The notes below the pieces were generated by a model. That model was not told the origin of the DNA and made no database searches. It was given only the letters and a program-made list of their open reading frames with translations. From Azonexus sp. (GTDB lineage: Bacteria > Pseudomonadota > Gammaproteobacteria > Burkholderiales > Rhodocyclaceae), in NCBI GenBank assembly GCA_031260295.1, contig JAIRKE010000038.1:1-38235 (forward strand): a stretch of DNA of 38,235 nt. Direction: 5' to 3'. The translations under genes were made by a program, and so were the position numbers. Shown here one piece after another: positions 15,036-24,060 of this stretch. Numbering within the stretch: the stretch's first letter is position 1; the number at the start of each line of letters is the position of its first letter.

Positions 15036-17654
15036 ATGGACGTTTCCCGCATCCGCGCCCTGCGCGGCCCCAACTTGTGGAGCCGCCATACTGCCATTCA
15101 GGCCATCGTCACCTGCACCGGTAGCGAATCGGCGATTGCCGACCTGCCCGGCTTCGAAAGCCGGTTGCGCGCCCGTTTTCCCGAACTGGGCGACCTGATT
15201 CCGGCCGATACGCTCGACACCGTGTCGATGGCCCATGCTCTCGAATTCGCCGCCCTCGGCCTGCAAGCCCAGGCTGGTTGCCCGGTGACCTACAGCCGCA
15301 CGGCGCAGACCGTCGAACTGGGCGTTTACCAGGTGATCGTCGAGTACAGCGAGGAAGACGTCGGCCGGCTGGCCTTCGAACGCGCCGAGCAACTGTGCCG
15401 GGCGGCACTGGACGACACCCCTTTCGATCTCGACGCAACGCTCAAAGAATTACGCGATCTGGACGAGGAGATCCGCCCCGGCCCCTCGACCGGCGCCATC
15501 ATCGCCGCCGCCCAGGCACGTAACATCCCGTTCCGCCGTCTGACCCAGGGCAGTCTGGTGCAGCTCGGCTGGGGCAGTAAGCAGCAGCGCATCCAGGCCG
15601 CGGAAACCAGCCTGACCAGCGCCATCGCCGAGTCGATCGCACAGGACAAGGAACTGACCAAGCAGTTGCTGCACGCCGCCGGTGTCGCCGTGCCGGTCGG
15701 CCGGCCGGTCGACGACGAGGACGATGCTTGGGTGGCCGCCCAAGAAATCGGCCTACCGGTGGTGGTCAAGCCGCAGGACGGCAACCAGGGCAAGGGCATC
15801 TCGGTCAACCTGACCAGCGAGGAACAGGTGCGCCATGCCTACCGCGTGGCTATCGACTTCCGCGACGACATCATGGTCGAGAAATACCTGCCCGGCCACG
15901 ACTACCGCCTGCTGGTCATCGGCGACAAGCTGATCGCCGCCGCCCGGCGTGACCCACCGCTGGTCATCGGCGACGGCACACACACCGTCCGCGAGCTGGT
16001 CGACATCGTCAACAGCGATCCGCGCCGCTCCGACGGCCACGCCACCTCGCTGACCAAGATTCGCTTCGACGAGATCGCCCTCACCCGCCTGGCCGAGCAG
16101 GGCCACACCGCCGACTCGGTGCCGGAGCGCGGCGTGCGCGTCGTGCTGCGCAACAACGCCAATCTGTCGACCGGCGGCAGCGCCACCGACGTCACCGACA
16201 ACGTGCACCCCGAACTCGCCGCCGCCGCCGTTGCCGCTGCCCAGACGGTCGGCCTCGACATCGCCGGCATCGACGTCGTCTGCGACACCATGCTGAAGCC
16301 GCTGGAGGACCAAGGCGGCGGCATCGTCGAGGTCAACGCCGCCCCCGGCCTGCGCATGCACCTCAGCCCCTCGTTCGGCAAGGGCCGCCCGGTCGGCGAA
16401 GCGATCATCGGCATGATGTATCCCGACGGTCCTGACGGCAAACCTGACAACGGCCGCATCCCGGTCGTCGCCGTCACCGGCACCAACGGCAAGACCACCA
16501 CCAGCCGCCTGATCGGCCGCATCTTCGAACAGAACGGCTTGCGCGTCGGCATGACCAGCACCGACGGCATCTACGTGCACAACCGGCGCATCGACGACGG
16601 TGACTGCTCCGGCCCGCGTAGCGCCCGCAACGTGCTGGCCCACCCGGACGTCGACGCCGCCGTGCTGGAAACCGCGCGCGGCGGCCTGCTGCGCGAGGGG
16701 CTCGGCTTCGACATGTGCGACGTCGCCGTGGTCACCAACATCGGACTGGGTGACCACCTCGGCCTCAACTACATCACCACCGTGCACGATCTCGCGGTCA
16801 TCAAGCGTGTCATCGTCGAGAACGTCGCCCCGACCGGCTCTGCCGTGCTCAACGCAGCCGACCCGGTGGTCACGGCAATGGCCCGCCACTGCCCGGGCGA
16901 GGTCATCTTTTTCACGCTCGACCCGGCGCACCCGGTGCTGGCCACCCACCGCGCCCAAGGCAAGCGCGTCGTCTATGCCGAGAAGGGCGACATCGTCTGC
17001 GGCGAAGGCCGCAAGAAGCACCGCATCGCACTCAGCCGCGTACCGCTGACGCGCAACGGCACGATCGGCTTCCAGATCGAGAACGTAATGGCCGCCGTCG
17101 CCACCGCCTGGGCGCTCGGCTACGACTGGGCGAGCATCGAGCAGGCACTGGCCGGCTTCGTCAGCGATGCGGCGACCGCACCTGGTCGTTTCAACGTCTT
17201 CGACTACCAGGGCGCGACGCTGATCGCCGACTATGGCCACAATCCGGATGCCATGCTGGCCTTGGTCAAGGCCGTCGAAAGCATGCCGGCGGCCCGCCGC
17301 GCGGTGGTCATCAGCGGCGCTGGCGACCGGCGCGATGAAGACATCCGCCAGCAGACGGAAATCCTCGGCGCCGCCTTCGACAACGTGATCCTCTACCAAG
17401 ACGCCTGCCAGCGCGGCCGCGCCGACGGCGAGGTGATCACCCTGCTACGCGACGGCCTGGCCAACAGCAAGCGGGTCAAGCACGTCGAGGCCATCGATGG
17501 TGAGTTCGCCGCCATCGATACAGCCTTGCAGCACCTGCAAAAAGGCGACCTGTGCCTGGTTCTGATCGATCAAGTGGAGGAGGCGCTGGCCCACATCGCC
17601 CGACGTATCGGCGAGGCCGAAGCGACGGCGTCCTGCTCTTCACTGCAAAACTAA
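15036..17654 (+). CDS. cphA: Cyanophycin synthetase CphA
   Basis: An 872-residue enzyme, the normal length for CphA. It has an N-terminal domain (about residues 1-200), an ATP-grasp domain (about 205-475; KPQDGNQGKGI from residue 245, and GGIVEVNAAPGLRMHL near its end), and a complete Mur-ligase-like domain with P-loop GTNGKTTTSRL (from residue 482) and C-terminal part (GRFNVFDYQG, DYGHNPDAM). It polymerises aspartate and arginine into multi-L-arginyl-poly-L-aspartate, a nitrogen and carbon reserve granule. ATP-grasp adds Asp to the backbone and the Mur-like site adds Arg. No cyanophycinase gene is present in the window. Confidence 0.95.
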   Translation: MDVSRIRALRGPNLWSRHTAIQAIVTCTGSESAIADLPGFESRLRARFPELGDLIPADTLDTVSMAHALEFAALGLQAQAGCPVTYSRTAQTVELGVYQVIVEYSEEDVGRLAFERAEQLCRAALDDTPFDLDATLKELRDLDEEIRPGPSTGAIIAAAQARNIPFRRLTQGSLVQLGWGSKQQRIQAAETSLTSAIAESIAQDKELTKQLLHAAGVAVPVGRPVDDEDDAWVAAQEIGLPVVVKPQDGNQGKGISVNLTSEEQVRHAYRVAIDFRDDIMVEKYLPGHDYRLLVIGDKLIAAARRDPPLVIGDGTHTVRELVDIVNSDPRRSDGHATSLTKIRFDEIALTRLAEQGHTADSVPERGVRVVLRNNANLSTGGSATDVTDNVHPELAAAAVAAAQTVGLDIAGIDVVCDTMLKPLEDQGGGIVEVNAAPGLRMHLSPSFGKGRPVGEAIIGMMYPDGPDGKPDNGRIPVVAVTGTNGKTTTSRLIGRIFEQNGLRVGMTSTDGIYVHNRRIDDGDCSGPRSARNVLAHPDVDAAVLETARGGLLREGLGFDMCDVAVVTNIGLGDHLGLNYITTVHDLAVIKRVIVENVAPTGSAVLNAADPVVTAMARHCPGEVIFFTLDPAHPVLATHRAQGKRVVYAEKGDIVCGEGRKKHRIALSRVPLTRNGTIGFQIENVMAAVATAWALGYDWASIEQALAGFVSDAATAPGRFNVFDYQGATLIADYGHNPDAMLALVKAVESMPAARRAVVISGAGDRRDEDIRQQTEILGAAFDNVILYQDACQRGRADGEVITLLRDGLANSKRVKHVEAIDGEFAAIDTALQHLQKGDLCLVLIDQVEEALAHIARRIGEAEATASCSSLQN

Positions 17655-17749
17655 TTCGCAGCCGACCTTTTTCGCTCCCAGCAGGGCAACCTGCAACGCA
17701 CACCGCACGGGCACATTGCGATGGTGACATGCTCAGGGACTGATGTGAC

Positions 17750-18622
17750 TCAAGCGTTGAGTCGCTCGCGCAAAAATTCGATGAAGCGTTGCGTCTTGGC
17801 CGGCAGCAGGCGGGTTTCGGTCAGGGCATGGACGGAGATCGGGGCGCCGTGCCACTCGGGCAGTACGCGGCGTAGTTGGCCGCTGGCCAGTTCGTCGGCG
17901 ACGACTTGTTCTGGCATCAGCATCAGGCCCATGTCCAGCGTGGCCAGGCGGCGGATCATGCCAACGTTGTTGACCCTGAAGCGCCCGCTGGTTTGCACCG
18001 TGACGCTTTTCTTGCCGTGGTGCAAAGTCCACCCATCCGCGTTCACCACGCCCAGGCATTGATGCTGCTCCAGTTCGGCGGGCTGACGCGGCTCGCCGGC
18101 GCGCTCGAGGTAGCCGGGCGAGGCATACAGGTGGGGAGTGAGCGTGGTCAGTGTGCGCGTGATGAGTTGCGAATCCTCGGACCGGCCCATGCGGATCGCC
18201 ACGTCAAACGGCTCGCTGACCAGATCGACCCGGCGCGGGCTGAGGTCGAACTCGAAGCTGATGCCCGGATACAGCTGCGCAAACTCCGCGATCAGCGGCG
18301 CCAGATAGCCCACGGCAAAGTCCACCGGTAGCGAGGCGCGCAGCACGCCACCGGGCTGGGCCAGCATTTCACCTAACTGCTCATGCGCCAGCCGCGCCTC
18401 ATCGACGATGCGCTGGCAACGCTCGAAATAGATCCGCCCCGCCTCGGTCAGCTCGATCCTGCGCGTGGTGCGATGCAGCAGGCGCAACCCGATGGACCTT
18501 TCCAGCGCCCCGATGCGCCGCGACAGCGTCGAATTGGGCACCCCGGTCGCCTCAGCAGCACCACGGAAACCCTTGGCCTTGACGACCTCAACGAACAGGG
18601 CCATGTCATTGAGATGTTCCAC
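17750..18622 (-). CDS. LysR family transcriptional regulator
   Basis: A 290-residue protein with an N-terminal winged helix-turn-helix (residues about 1-60, including FRGAAEATGVPNSTLSRRIGALE) and a C-terminal periplasmic-binding-like effector domain (about 90-285). It is closest in style to the many DsdC/AaeR-like regulators of oxidoreductase genes. It is divergent from cytochrome b561 and the SDR gene, the standard layout for a LysR regulator and its targets, with a palindromic site in the 109-bp gap. The effector is unknown. Confidence 0.9.
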   Translation of the reverse strand: MEHLNDMALFVEVVKAKGFRGAAEATGVPNSTLSRRIGALERSIGLRLLHRTTRRIELTEAGRIYFERCQRIVDEARLAHEQLGEMLAQPGGVLRASLPVDFAVGYLAPLIAEFAQLYPGISFEFDLSPRRVDLVSEPFDVAIRMGRSEDSQLITRTLTTLTPHLYASPGYLERAGEPRQPAELEQHQCLGVVNADGWTLHHGKKSVTVQTSGRFRVNNVGMIRRLATLDMGLMLMPEQVVADELASGQLRRVLPEWHGAPISVHALTETRLLPAKTQRFIEFLRERLNA

Positions 18623-18644
18623 CTGAATTGCTCCACATATGGAT

Positions 18645-18664
18645 CAGTAATTTCGATTTTACTG
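18645..18664. promoter_or_regulatory. Candidate LysR operator
   Basis: CAGTAA-N8-TTACTG, a perfect 6-bp inverted repeat in the divergent spacer, 22 bp upstream of the LysR start and about 68 bp upstream of cytochrome b561. LysR proteins typically bind AT-rich dyads here to control both themselves and the divergent gene. Confidence 0.45.
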
Positions 18665-18731
18665 TCTTTATCCCAAAATGATTAACAGGGATGATTGCCC
18701 GCACCCTCAACTCGATACGTGGAAAATCCTT

Positions 18732-19280
18732 ATGAACAAGCAAACGGCCATGACCGTCAAACGCTACCACGCCGCCCTGGTCGCCCTGCATTGGCTACTG
18801 GCACTGCTGATGGTGGTGGAGCTTGGACTCGGCAGCACTTTTCTCAAACACACACCCAACGACATGCCAGAAAAGCTGCTGGCGCTGCGCAACCACATGG
18901 CCGCAGGCAATCTGATTCTGATCCTGACGCTGATACGACTGGCGGTACGGCTCAAGACGGCCCATCCACCCCCGGCGTATGGCACGCGCGTCGCGTGGAA
19001 TCAGCTGACGGCGGCGGGGCACTACGCGCTTTATCTGCTGCCCGTGCTGGCGGCTGTAAGCGGGCTGGCGCTGGCCGTGCAGACGGATTTACCGCAGGTG
19101 GTATTCAAAGGGATCGGCCATCTGCCCGCCGATTTTTCAGGCCATGCCGCCCGCGCCGCGCATGGCCTGCTCGCCAAGCTGCTGATCGTACTCATCGCCG
19201 GCCATGCGCTGGCGGCGCTTTATCACCAGTTCGTCCGCAAGGACGGATTGCTGCGGCGCATGGGATTTAAACAAGGCTGA
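18732..19280 (+). CDS. Cytochrome b561 family membrane protein
   Basis: A 182-residue inner-membrane protein with four hydrophobic helices. The heme-ligand histidines sit where expected for bacterial b561: RYHAALVALHW in helix 1, NHMAAGNL at the start of helix 2, and HGLLAKLLIVLIAGHALAALYH in helix 4. It should be a di-heme b quinol-linked electron carrier. The start at 18732 (MNKQTAMTVKRYH) puts the first His at the usual distance; longer in-frame starts exist from 18678. It is followed 9 bp later by the SDR gene, probably one transcript. Confidence 0.88.
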   Translation: MNKQTAMTVKRYHAALVALHWLLALLMVVELGLGSTFLKHTPNDMPEKLLALRNHMAAGNLILILTLIRLAVRLKTAHPPPAYGTRVAWNQLTAAGHYALYLLPVLAAVSGLALAVQTDLPQVVFKGIGHLPADFSGHAARAAHGLLAKLLIVLIAGHALAALYHQFVRKDGLLRRMGFKQG

Positions 19281-19289
19281 GAGAGAACC

Positions 19290-20177
19290 ATGAAAAAGAA
19301 CACACGCATTTCCTGGCCACCGGTTGATGCGCAAATGCTCGACCTGCGGAACCAAACGGCCATCGTAGTAGGTGGCACCGGCGGGTTGGGGCGCGCCATT
19401 GCGCAGCTTTTGGCGGCGCGTGGGGCGCGCGTCGTGGTAGTCGGCCAGACTTTCCGCGACACGGGTACGCTCGGCATCGAGTTCGTTCAGGCGGACTTGA
19501 GCCTGATGGCCGAGGCCGGGCGCGTCGCCAGGGCGCTGCCCGCCGAAGCGGCAGATTTTCTGATTTTCACCACCGGCATCTTCGCCGCACCGCAGCGCAA
19601 AGCCACCGCCGAAGGTATCGAGCAGGATTTGGCGGTGAGCTACCTGAACCGGCTGGTGATGCTGCGCGAGATGGCGCCGCAGCTGGGCAAAGCGCGGTCC
19701 GCTAGCGCGGCCAAGCCGCGCGTTTTCCTCTGGGGCTATCCGGGCACCGGCCAGATCGGCAACCCGGATGACCTGAACGCCGAGCACGCCTACAAGCCAT
19801 TCGCGCAGCACATGAACACCGTCGCAGGCAATGAAATTCTGGTACTCGACGCGGCCCGGCGCTACCCACATCTGAACGTGTACGGCGTCAATCCAGGGCT
19901 GGTCAAAACCAATATCCGCAGCAACTTCCTAGGCCACCGCAAGTTCGTGTTTAGCCTACTGGAAGGCATCATCGGCCTGCTCACCCCGTCGCCCGCGCAA
20001 TACGCCCGCCGCATGGCGCCGCTATTGGTCTCGCCCGCCATCGAACCGCACAGCGGCGCGCTGTTCGACAATAAAGCGCGTGCCATCCTGCCATCCGAAG
20101 GATTGACCGAGGCGCACATACGCAAATTCACCGCCGTGTCCGAAGCCCTGCTGGCCCGCGTGGGCATCGCTTTGTAG
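19290..20177 (+). CDS. SDR-like NAD(P)-binding protein with degenerate active site
   Basis: A 295-residue Rossmann-fold protein. The nucleotide-binding motif is GGTGGLGRAIA (about residues 29-39). The end of the fold carries the SDR-typical VNPGLVKTNI. Where classical SDRs have YxxxK this protein reads QHMNTVAGNEIL, so the catalytic Tyr and Lys appear to be missing. It may therefore be a non-catalytic or altered-chemistry SDR. The N-terminal 20 residues are an extra polar leader. GAGAGA provides the Shine-Dalgarno. It is co-directional with cytochrome b561. Confidence 0.82.
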   Translation: MKKNTRISWPPVDAQMLDLRNQTAIVVGGTGGLGRAIAQLLAARGARVVVVGQTFRDTGTLGIEFVQADLSLMAEAGRVARALPAEAADFLIFTTGIFAAPQRKATAEGIEQDLAVSYLNRLVMLREMAPQLGKARSASAAKPRVFLWGYPGTGQIGNPDDLNAEHAYKPFAQHMNTVAGNEILVLDAARRYPHLNVYGVNPGLVKTNIRSNFLGHRKFVFSLLEGIIGLLTPSPAQYARRMAPLLVSPAIEPHSGALFDNKARAILPSEGLTEAHIRKFTAVSEALLARVGIAL

Positions 20178-20336
20178 GTTCCCCGCCGGCCAGTGTTCGT
20201 TTCCGTTCGCGTCGTGCTGGCGGATACTAGCGAAGGCGGTTTGGCGCCATTTGCTGATCTTCATACCGGGCGCGGTTTTGCATTACCGCCACACCAGCCA
20301 CAAAATACGCCCGCGTCAGGCGCTGAACCCGGCAGT

Positions 20337-20807
20337 TCAGATCCGCAGGCCGCTTTTCTTCAGGATGCGCGACGAGAACAGGATGTCGCGGCTGCGGCAA
20401 CGCTCGCCGAGCAGGTCGGCGATGACCATGGCCTTGTCACGCACTTCGTCGCGCGTGCTGCCGTGCACCATGGCGAACAGGTTGTAGGGCCATTCCGGCA
20501 AGGCCCGCGGCCGGCGATAGCAGTGGGTAACGAACGCCAAGGCACCGACAGCGGCGCCGGCTTCGTCGATAGCCTCGTCTGGCACGTCCCACACCGTCAT
20601 GCCGTTGGCCGTCCAGCCGATGGCGTAATGGTTGGGTACCGCGCCGATGCGACGGATGATCCCGGTGTCGAGCATGGCCGCCAGGCGGCGCATGGCTTCC
20701 TCGGGCGCGATGCCGAGGCGGCCGGCGATGGCGTGATAGGGCCGCGACACCAGCGGCAGGCCATCCTGCGTAGCGACGATCAGAGCGCGGTCGATGGCAT
20801 CGATCAT
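20337..20807 (-). CDS. nirH: NirH, siroheme decarboxylase subunit
   Basis: A 156-residue protein of the AsnC/Lrp-like fold. It has an N-terminal winged-helix-like region (residues about 1-60) and an RAM-like heme-binding part with the family signature CYRRPRALPEWPYNLFAMVHG. It is a biosynthetic enzyme, not a regulator: NirD/L/G/H proteins decarboxylate the acetate side chains of siroheme in heme d1 formation. The start (MIDAIDRAL) overlaps the nirG stop (ATGA). It is the last gene of the nir operon and converges with the SDR gene. The assignment as H rather than G follows the usual gene order D-L-G-H. Confidence 0.87.
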   Translation of the reverse strand: MIDAIDRALIVATQDGLPLVSRPYHAIAGRLGIAPEEAMRRLAAMLDTGIIRRIGAVPNHYAIGWTANGMTVWDVPDEAIDEAGAAVGALAFVTHCYRRPRALPEWPYNLFAMVHGSTRDEVRDKAMVIADLLGERCRSRDILFSSRILKKSGLRI

Positions 20808-21262
20808 GCTCGCACACCCAGTTTCATTTCCACGAAATACTCGCGTTCCTTGGGAAAGTTGCGCACCTTCAGCCCGGTCGTCCGCTCGATGCGCGCGATC
20901 GCCTCGCCGATGCCGTCCGGCGTCTCGGTAGCCAGCACGAACCACATGTTCAGCGTATGCTCGCGCCGGTAGTTGTGGGCCACCTGCGGCAGCGCGTTGA
21001 CCTGCGCCGCCACCTCCTCGTAGCGCCCTTCCGGCACCGCCAGCGCGGCCAGCGTAAAGGCACCGCCGATGCGCTCGATCTGGTACATCGGCCCGAAGCG
21101 GGTCAGCACGTGCCGGCTCAGCAACCGGTCCAGGCGCTGCAACAGTTCTTCCTCGCCAAGGCCAAGCTTGCCGGCGACTTCGGCATACGGTTCGGCACAC
21201 AGCGGAAATTCCCCCTGCAATTCGTCAATCAAGCGCCGATCGACGGCGTCGAGTTCAGGCAT
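20804..21262 (-). CDS. nirG: NirG, siroheme decarboxylase subunit
   Basis: A 152-residue AsnC/Lrp-fold protein. It has an N-terminal winged-helix-like region (DRRLIDELQGEFPLCAEPYAEVAGKLG) and the conserved HNYRREHTLNMWFVLAT segment seen in the NirD/NirG type, rather than the RRPRxLPEWPYN signature of the NirL/NirH type. It works with NirH and NirDL to convert siroheme to didecarboxysiroheme. The start overlaps the last 8 bases of nirDL. Confidence 0.87.
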   Translation of the reverse strand: MPELDAVDRRLIDELQGEFPLCAEPYAEVAGKLGLGEEELLQRLDRLLSRHVLTRFGPMYQIERIGGAFTLAALAVPEGRYEEVAAQVNALPQVAHNYRREHTLNMWFVLATETPDGIGEAIARIERTTGLKVRNFPKEREYFVEMKLGVRA

Positions 21263-22223
21263 AGTGAGCGCCTTGCTGCTTGTAGCGGGTCAGCGAGAAG
21301 AGGACGTCGTGCTGGCAGTCCTCCAGACCATGGCGGCGACGCAAGTCAGCGATGGTGGCCTCGACCTCGGCCCGCTCGCGGCCGTGGATCATGCAGAATA
21401 GGTTATATGGCCACTCCGGCAGCACCCGCGGCCGCCGGTAGCACAGCGTAACCGCCGGCTCCTCGGCCAGGGCGCGGCCGATTTCGCCGACCCGTTCGTC
21501 GGCGATGTCGTGCACCACCATGGCGTTGGCCCGGTAACCCAGTTCGCGATGGCGGACAACCACGCCGAAGCGCTTGATCGCACCGTCCTCCAGCCAGCGG
21601 CCGATACGTCCGAGAACCTCGGATTCGGAGGCGCCGATCCGCTCGGCGATCAGTGCGAAGGGGCGGATGAACAGCGGCAGACCTTCCTGCAACACCGAGA
21701 CTAGGCGCCGCTCAGCCTCGTCGATCGGCGCCGCCGGTGCCACCCGATGGGCAGCGGCAACCTGCTTGCCCGGCTGGCCGTCGAGCGGGAAGCCGAGGTC
21801 GATATGAAATTCTTCGAGCAGGGGCAAGGCCAGCAGCGGATAACCGGCGGCCTGAACGATGGCATCGAGCGAGGCTTGCAGCCGCTCCTCGCTGCCGGCA
21901 GTGACGACGAACCACAGGTTATAGCGGTGCTCGCGCTCGTAGTTGTGATTGACCTCGGGAAAGCGGTTGATCGCCGCCGCCACCGCTTCCAGCCGCTCCG
22001 GCGGCACCGCCATGGCGGCCAGCGTCGAGGCCCCGATGCGCTTTGGGGCGAAAACGGCGCCGACGCGGGAAATTTTCCCTTCCCGGCGCAGCTTCTCCAG
22101 CGCTCCAAGCACCGCCTTTTCGGCGACGCCCAGACGCGCCGCCAGTTCGGCGAAAGGTGCCGAGCAGAGCGGGAAATCACGCTGGAATTCGTTGAGCAGG
22201 CGAAATTCGAAAGTGTTGTTCAT
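21255..22223 (-). CDS. nirDL: NirDL fusion, siroheme decarboxylase
   Basis: A 322-residue fusion of two AsnC/Lrp-fold units. The NirD-like half (residues about 1-150) holds HNYEREHRYNLWFVVT. A Pro/Ala linker near residues 150-165 leads to the NirL-like half (about 168-322), which holds CYRRPRVLPEWPYNLFCMIHG. These motifs carry the His/Arg residues used for heme binding and decarboxylation in characterised siroheme decarboxylases. The fused form is known from several denitrifying beta- and alphaproteobacteria; Pseudomonas aeruginosa has separate nirD and nirL. The start forms TGATG with the nirF stop. Confidence 0.9.
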   Translation of the reverse strand: MNNTFEFRLLNEFQRDFPLCSAPFAELAARLGVAEKAVLGALEKLRREGKISRVGAVFAPKRIGASTLAAMAVPPERLEAVAAAINRFPEVNHNYEREHRYNLWFVVTAGSEERLQASLDAIVQAAGYPLLALPLLEEFHIDLGFPLDGQPGKQVAAAHRVAPAAPIDEAERRLVSVLQEGLPLFIRPFALIAERIGASESEVLGRIGRWLEDGAIKRFGVVVRHRELGYRANAMVVHDIADERVGEIGRALAEEPAVTLCYRRPRVLPEWPYNLFCMIHGRERAEVEATIADLRRRHGLEDCQHDVLFSLTRYKQQGAHYA

Positions 22224-23395
22224 CAGAAACCGATACGGGCAGCGCGCGTCGTGAAGAAAATGCCGGATGGGCTGTCGGCGGCGATTTCACCCACCCGCGT
22301 GAACTTAGCCGTGTCATAAATCAGAACTTTATTGTCGTCGCGGGCTGAAAGCCAGATATGCTCGCCGCGCGGCGTGAATTCCATGTGCAAGATACCCTTG
22401 CCCGGCTCGAAGCTATGCACCACCTTGCCGGCCAGGGTGTCGATGACGTCCATTTTAGCGTTGTCGGGGAAAGCGAAATTGACCCACACTTGGCGGCCAT
22501 CCGGCTGGGCCATCACGAACACCGGCTGGCCGCGCACCGGAATGCGCCCGACTTCCTTCCAGGTGCCGACGTCGACCACCAGCACCTCGTGGCGGCCGAC
22601 GGCCGGCAGATAGGCCCGTCCCTGCGCCACCGTCCAGCCGCGCAAGTGCGGCATCTTGAACACCGGCAGTTTCTCCTCGCCGCGGCCGTAATTCTCGAGA
22701 ATCTTGCGCGTCCCTTTCTCCAGCTGCCAGAGGTCAAGCATGGCCACGCCATCCTCGCCGAACAGACCAGCCAGGAAGTAGCGGCCATCCGGCGTCACCA
22801 GCCCGTCGTAGGGCTGCTTGCCGGCCGGAAAGCGCTGCGTGCTCGGTCGGCGCGGATCGGAGAAGTCGGTGACCCAGATCTCGCCCGCCTCGAACAGCGC
22901 GTAAACAAATTTGTTGCCGGCCGTGTCGGCCAGACCGACGACCTTGGAAAACTGACCGGGCGCGTATTCGGCCGGCACCTCGGAGAGCAGTTCGAGCGTC
23001 GCGGCGTCAAAAGCCTTGATGCCGCCCGGCGCATAGTTCTGGGCGACGACGATGCGGCCGTCCTGCGAAATCGAACCGCCAATGGCGTTACCGGCCTGGA
23101 TCACGCGATTGACGATGCGCGCTTCGAGCAGATCGACCTTGGTCAGCCCGCCATCGCGGCCGAAGATGTAGGCATAGCGCCCATCGCGGCTATAGACGAC
23201 GGAGGCATGCGAGAGATCGCCGAGGCCGGCGATGCGTGCATAGGGTTGGCGCGTACTGGTATCAACCAGAGTCACATGGCCACTGGCGCGCTCGATGATC
23301 AGACCGAGATCGCCGGTGCCACGCGGTTGCGAGGTAGCGCAGGCGCTCAGCAGGACGGTGAGGAACAAACTCAGGATCAGTTTCATTGGGGTCAT
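22223..23395 (-). CDS. nirF: NirF, heme d1 biosynthesis lipoprotein
   Basis: A 390-residue protein with a lipoprotein signal peptide (MKLILSLFLTVLLSAC), so it is predicted to be anchored in the periplasm. The rest is a d1-type beta-propeller (about residues 30-390) like that of NirS and NirN but without a cytochrome c domain. NirF is essential for heme d1 assembly, acting after NirJ and before NirN; its exact reaction is debated. Two starts are close together (23395 and 23386). The first overlaps the nirC stop as ATGA and is taken here. The longer in-frame extension to 23464 would lie inside nirC. Confidence 0.92.
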   Translation of the reverse strand: MTPMKLILSLFLTVLLSACATSQPRGTGDLGLIIERASGHVTLVDTSTRQPYARIAGLGDLSHASVVYSRDGRYAYIFGRDGGLTKVDLLEARIVNRVIQAGNAIGGSISQDGRIVVAQNYAPGGIKAFDAATLELLSEVPAEYAPGQFSKVVGLADTAGNKFVYALFEAGEIWVTDFSDPRRPSTQRFPAGKQPYDGLVTPDGRYFLAGLFGEDGVAMLDLWQLEKGTRKILENYGRGEEKLPVFKMPHLRGWTVAQGRAYLPAVGRHEVLVVDVGTWKEVGRIPVRGQPVFVMAQPDGRQVWVNFAFPDNAKMDVIDTLAGKVVHSFEPGKGILHMEFTPRGEHIWLSARDDNKVLIYDTAKFTRVGEIAADSPSGIFFTTRAARIGF

Positions 23396-23715
23396 TTGGG
23401 GAACTCGCTCATGAGTTTTTCGACGATCCACATCGCCTCGGCTTCGCTGACGAATTGCTTCCACGGCGGCATCGGCGTGCCCGGCCGGCCGTAATAGATG
23501 GTTGCGACGAGACCCTCGGCCGGCTTGTCGCGCAGGTCGGCCGGCAGCAGCGGCGGCCCGAGGCCACCTTGCAGGGTCATGCCGTGGCAGGAACCGCAGT
23601 CCTGGCGCACCAGGTGCACCAGTTCCTTCTGCCGGGCCGGGCTCGGCTCGGTCTCGCCGGCCAGGACCGGCAAGGCCGCCAGCAACAGTAACGGCAGGAA
23701 TCTACTCGCCAACAA
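23392..23715 (-). CDS. nirC: NirC, periplasmic monoheme cytochrome c55x
   Basis: A 107-residue secreted cytochrome with signal peptide (to about residue 19, VLAG) and one heme c site, CGSCH, near residues 40-44. The axial Met is probably in GTPMPPWKQF. The size and the GGLGPPLLPADL region match NirC. It can pass electrons to NirS and has been implicated in heme d1 maturation. It overlaps the cupredoxin gene by 14 bp and nirF by 4 bp, so translation is tightly coupled. Confidence 0.92.
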   Translation of the reverse strand: MLASRFLPLLLLAALPVLAGETEPSPARQKELVHLVRQDCGSCHGMTLQGGLGPPLLPADLRDKPAEGLVATIYYGRPGTPMPPWKQFVSEAEAMWIVEKLMSEFPK

Positions 23716-24052
23716 GCACTTCTCCTTTCATTTCCGGGTGCGGGCCGCACTGATAGGCGTAGCGGCCCGGCAGGTCGAAACGGCGCTCCCAGTGTTCGTC
23801 TGGAAACAAGCGCTCGGATTCCAAACCGTTTTCGTCGGGAAACGCCACCGAATGGCTGGTGCGCTTCTCACCGTTGATCCAGCGCACGCTGTCGCCGACC
23901 TTGATGCTAACCGTCGGCGGCTCGAAGCGGTAGTTGACGATGTGTACTTCGACGACGGTCTGCGCCATCGCCGCCAGCGAAAAGAGCGCCAGCAGAACCG
24001 GCGCCCCCTTTGCGAACCGCCATCGGCGAAGCACGATGACAGCGGACGACAT
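23702..24052 (-). CDS. Periplasmic cupredoxin (plastocyanin/amicyanin-like)
   Basis: A 116-residue protein with an N-terminal membrane/signal segment (residues about 10-31) and a small cupredoxin domain. The type 1 copper ligands are all visible: His in TSHSV, Cys and His in YQCGPH, and Met in HPEMKG. Blue copper proteins donate electrons to cd1 nitrite reductases in some species (azurin, pseudoazurin), and this one is encoded inside the nir operon where nirM often sits, so it is a likely NirS electron donor. It lies 8 bp after the upstream cytochrome gene and overlaps nirC by 14 bp. Confidence 0.88.
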   Translation of the reverse strand: MSSAVIVLRRWRFAKGAPVLLALFSLAAMAQTVVEVHIVNYRFEPPTVSIKVGDSVRWINGEKRTSHSVAFPDENGLESERLFPDEHWERRFDLPGRYAYQCGPHPEMKGEVLVGE

Positions 24053-24060
24053 GGCGATGT

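Noticed and set aside
15753..17399. A 548-codon open frame antisense to cphA
   Set aside because: Overlaps the fully conserved cphA coding sequence. The translation is Asp/Val/Gly-rich without motifs, typical of a shadow frame.
20337..22223. Three AsnC/Lrp-like genes read as transcription regulators
   Set aside because: They carry the heme-site signatures of NirD/L/G/H (RRPRxLPEWPYN and HNYxREH), sit in the nir operon and overlap each other, so they are siroheme decarboxylase subunits.
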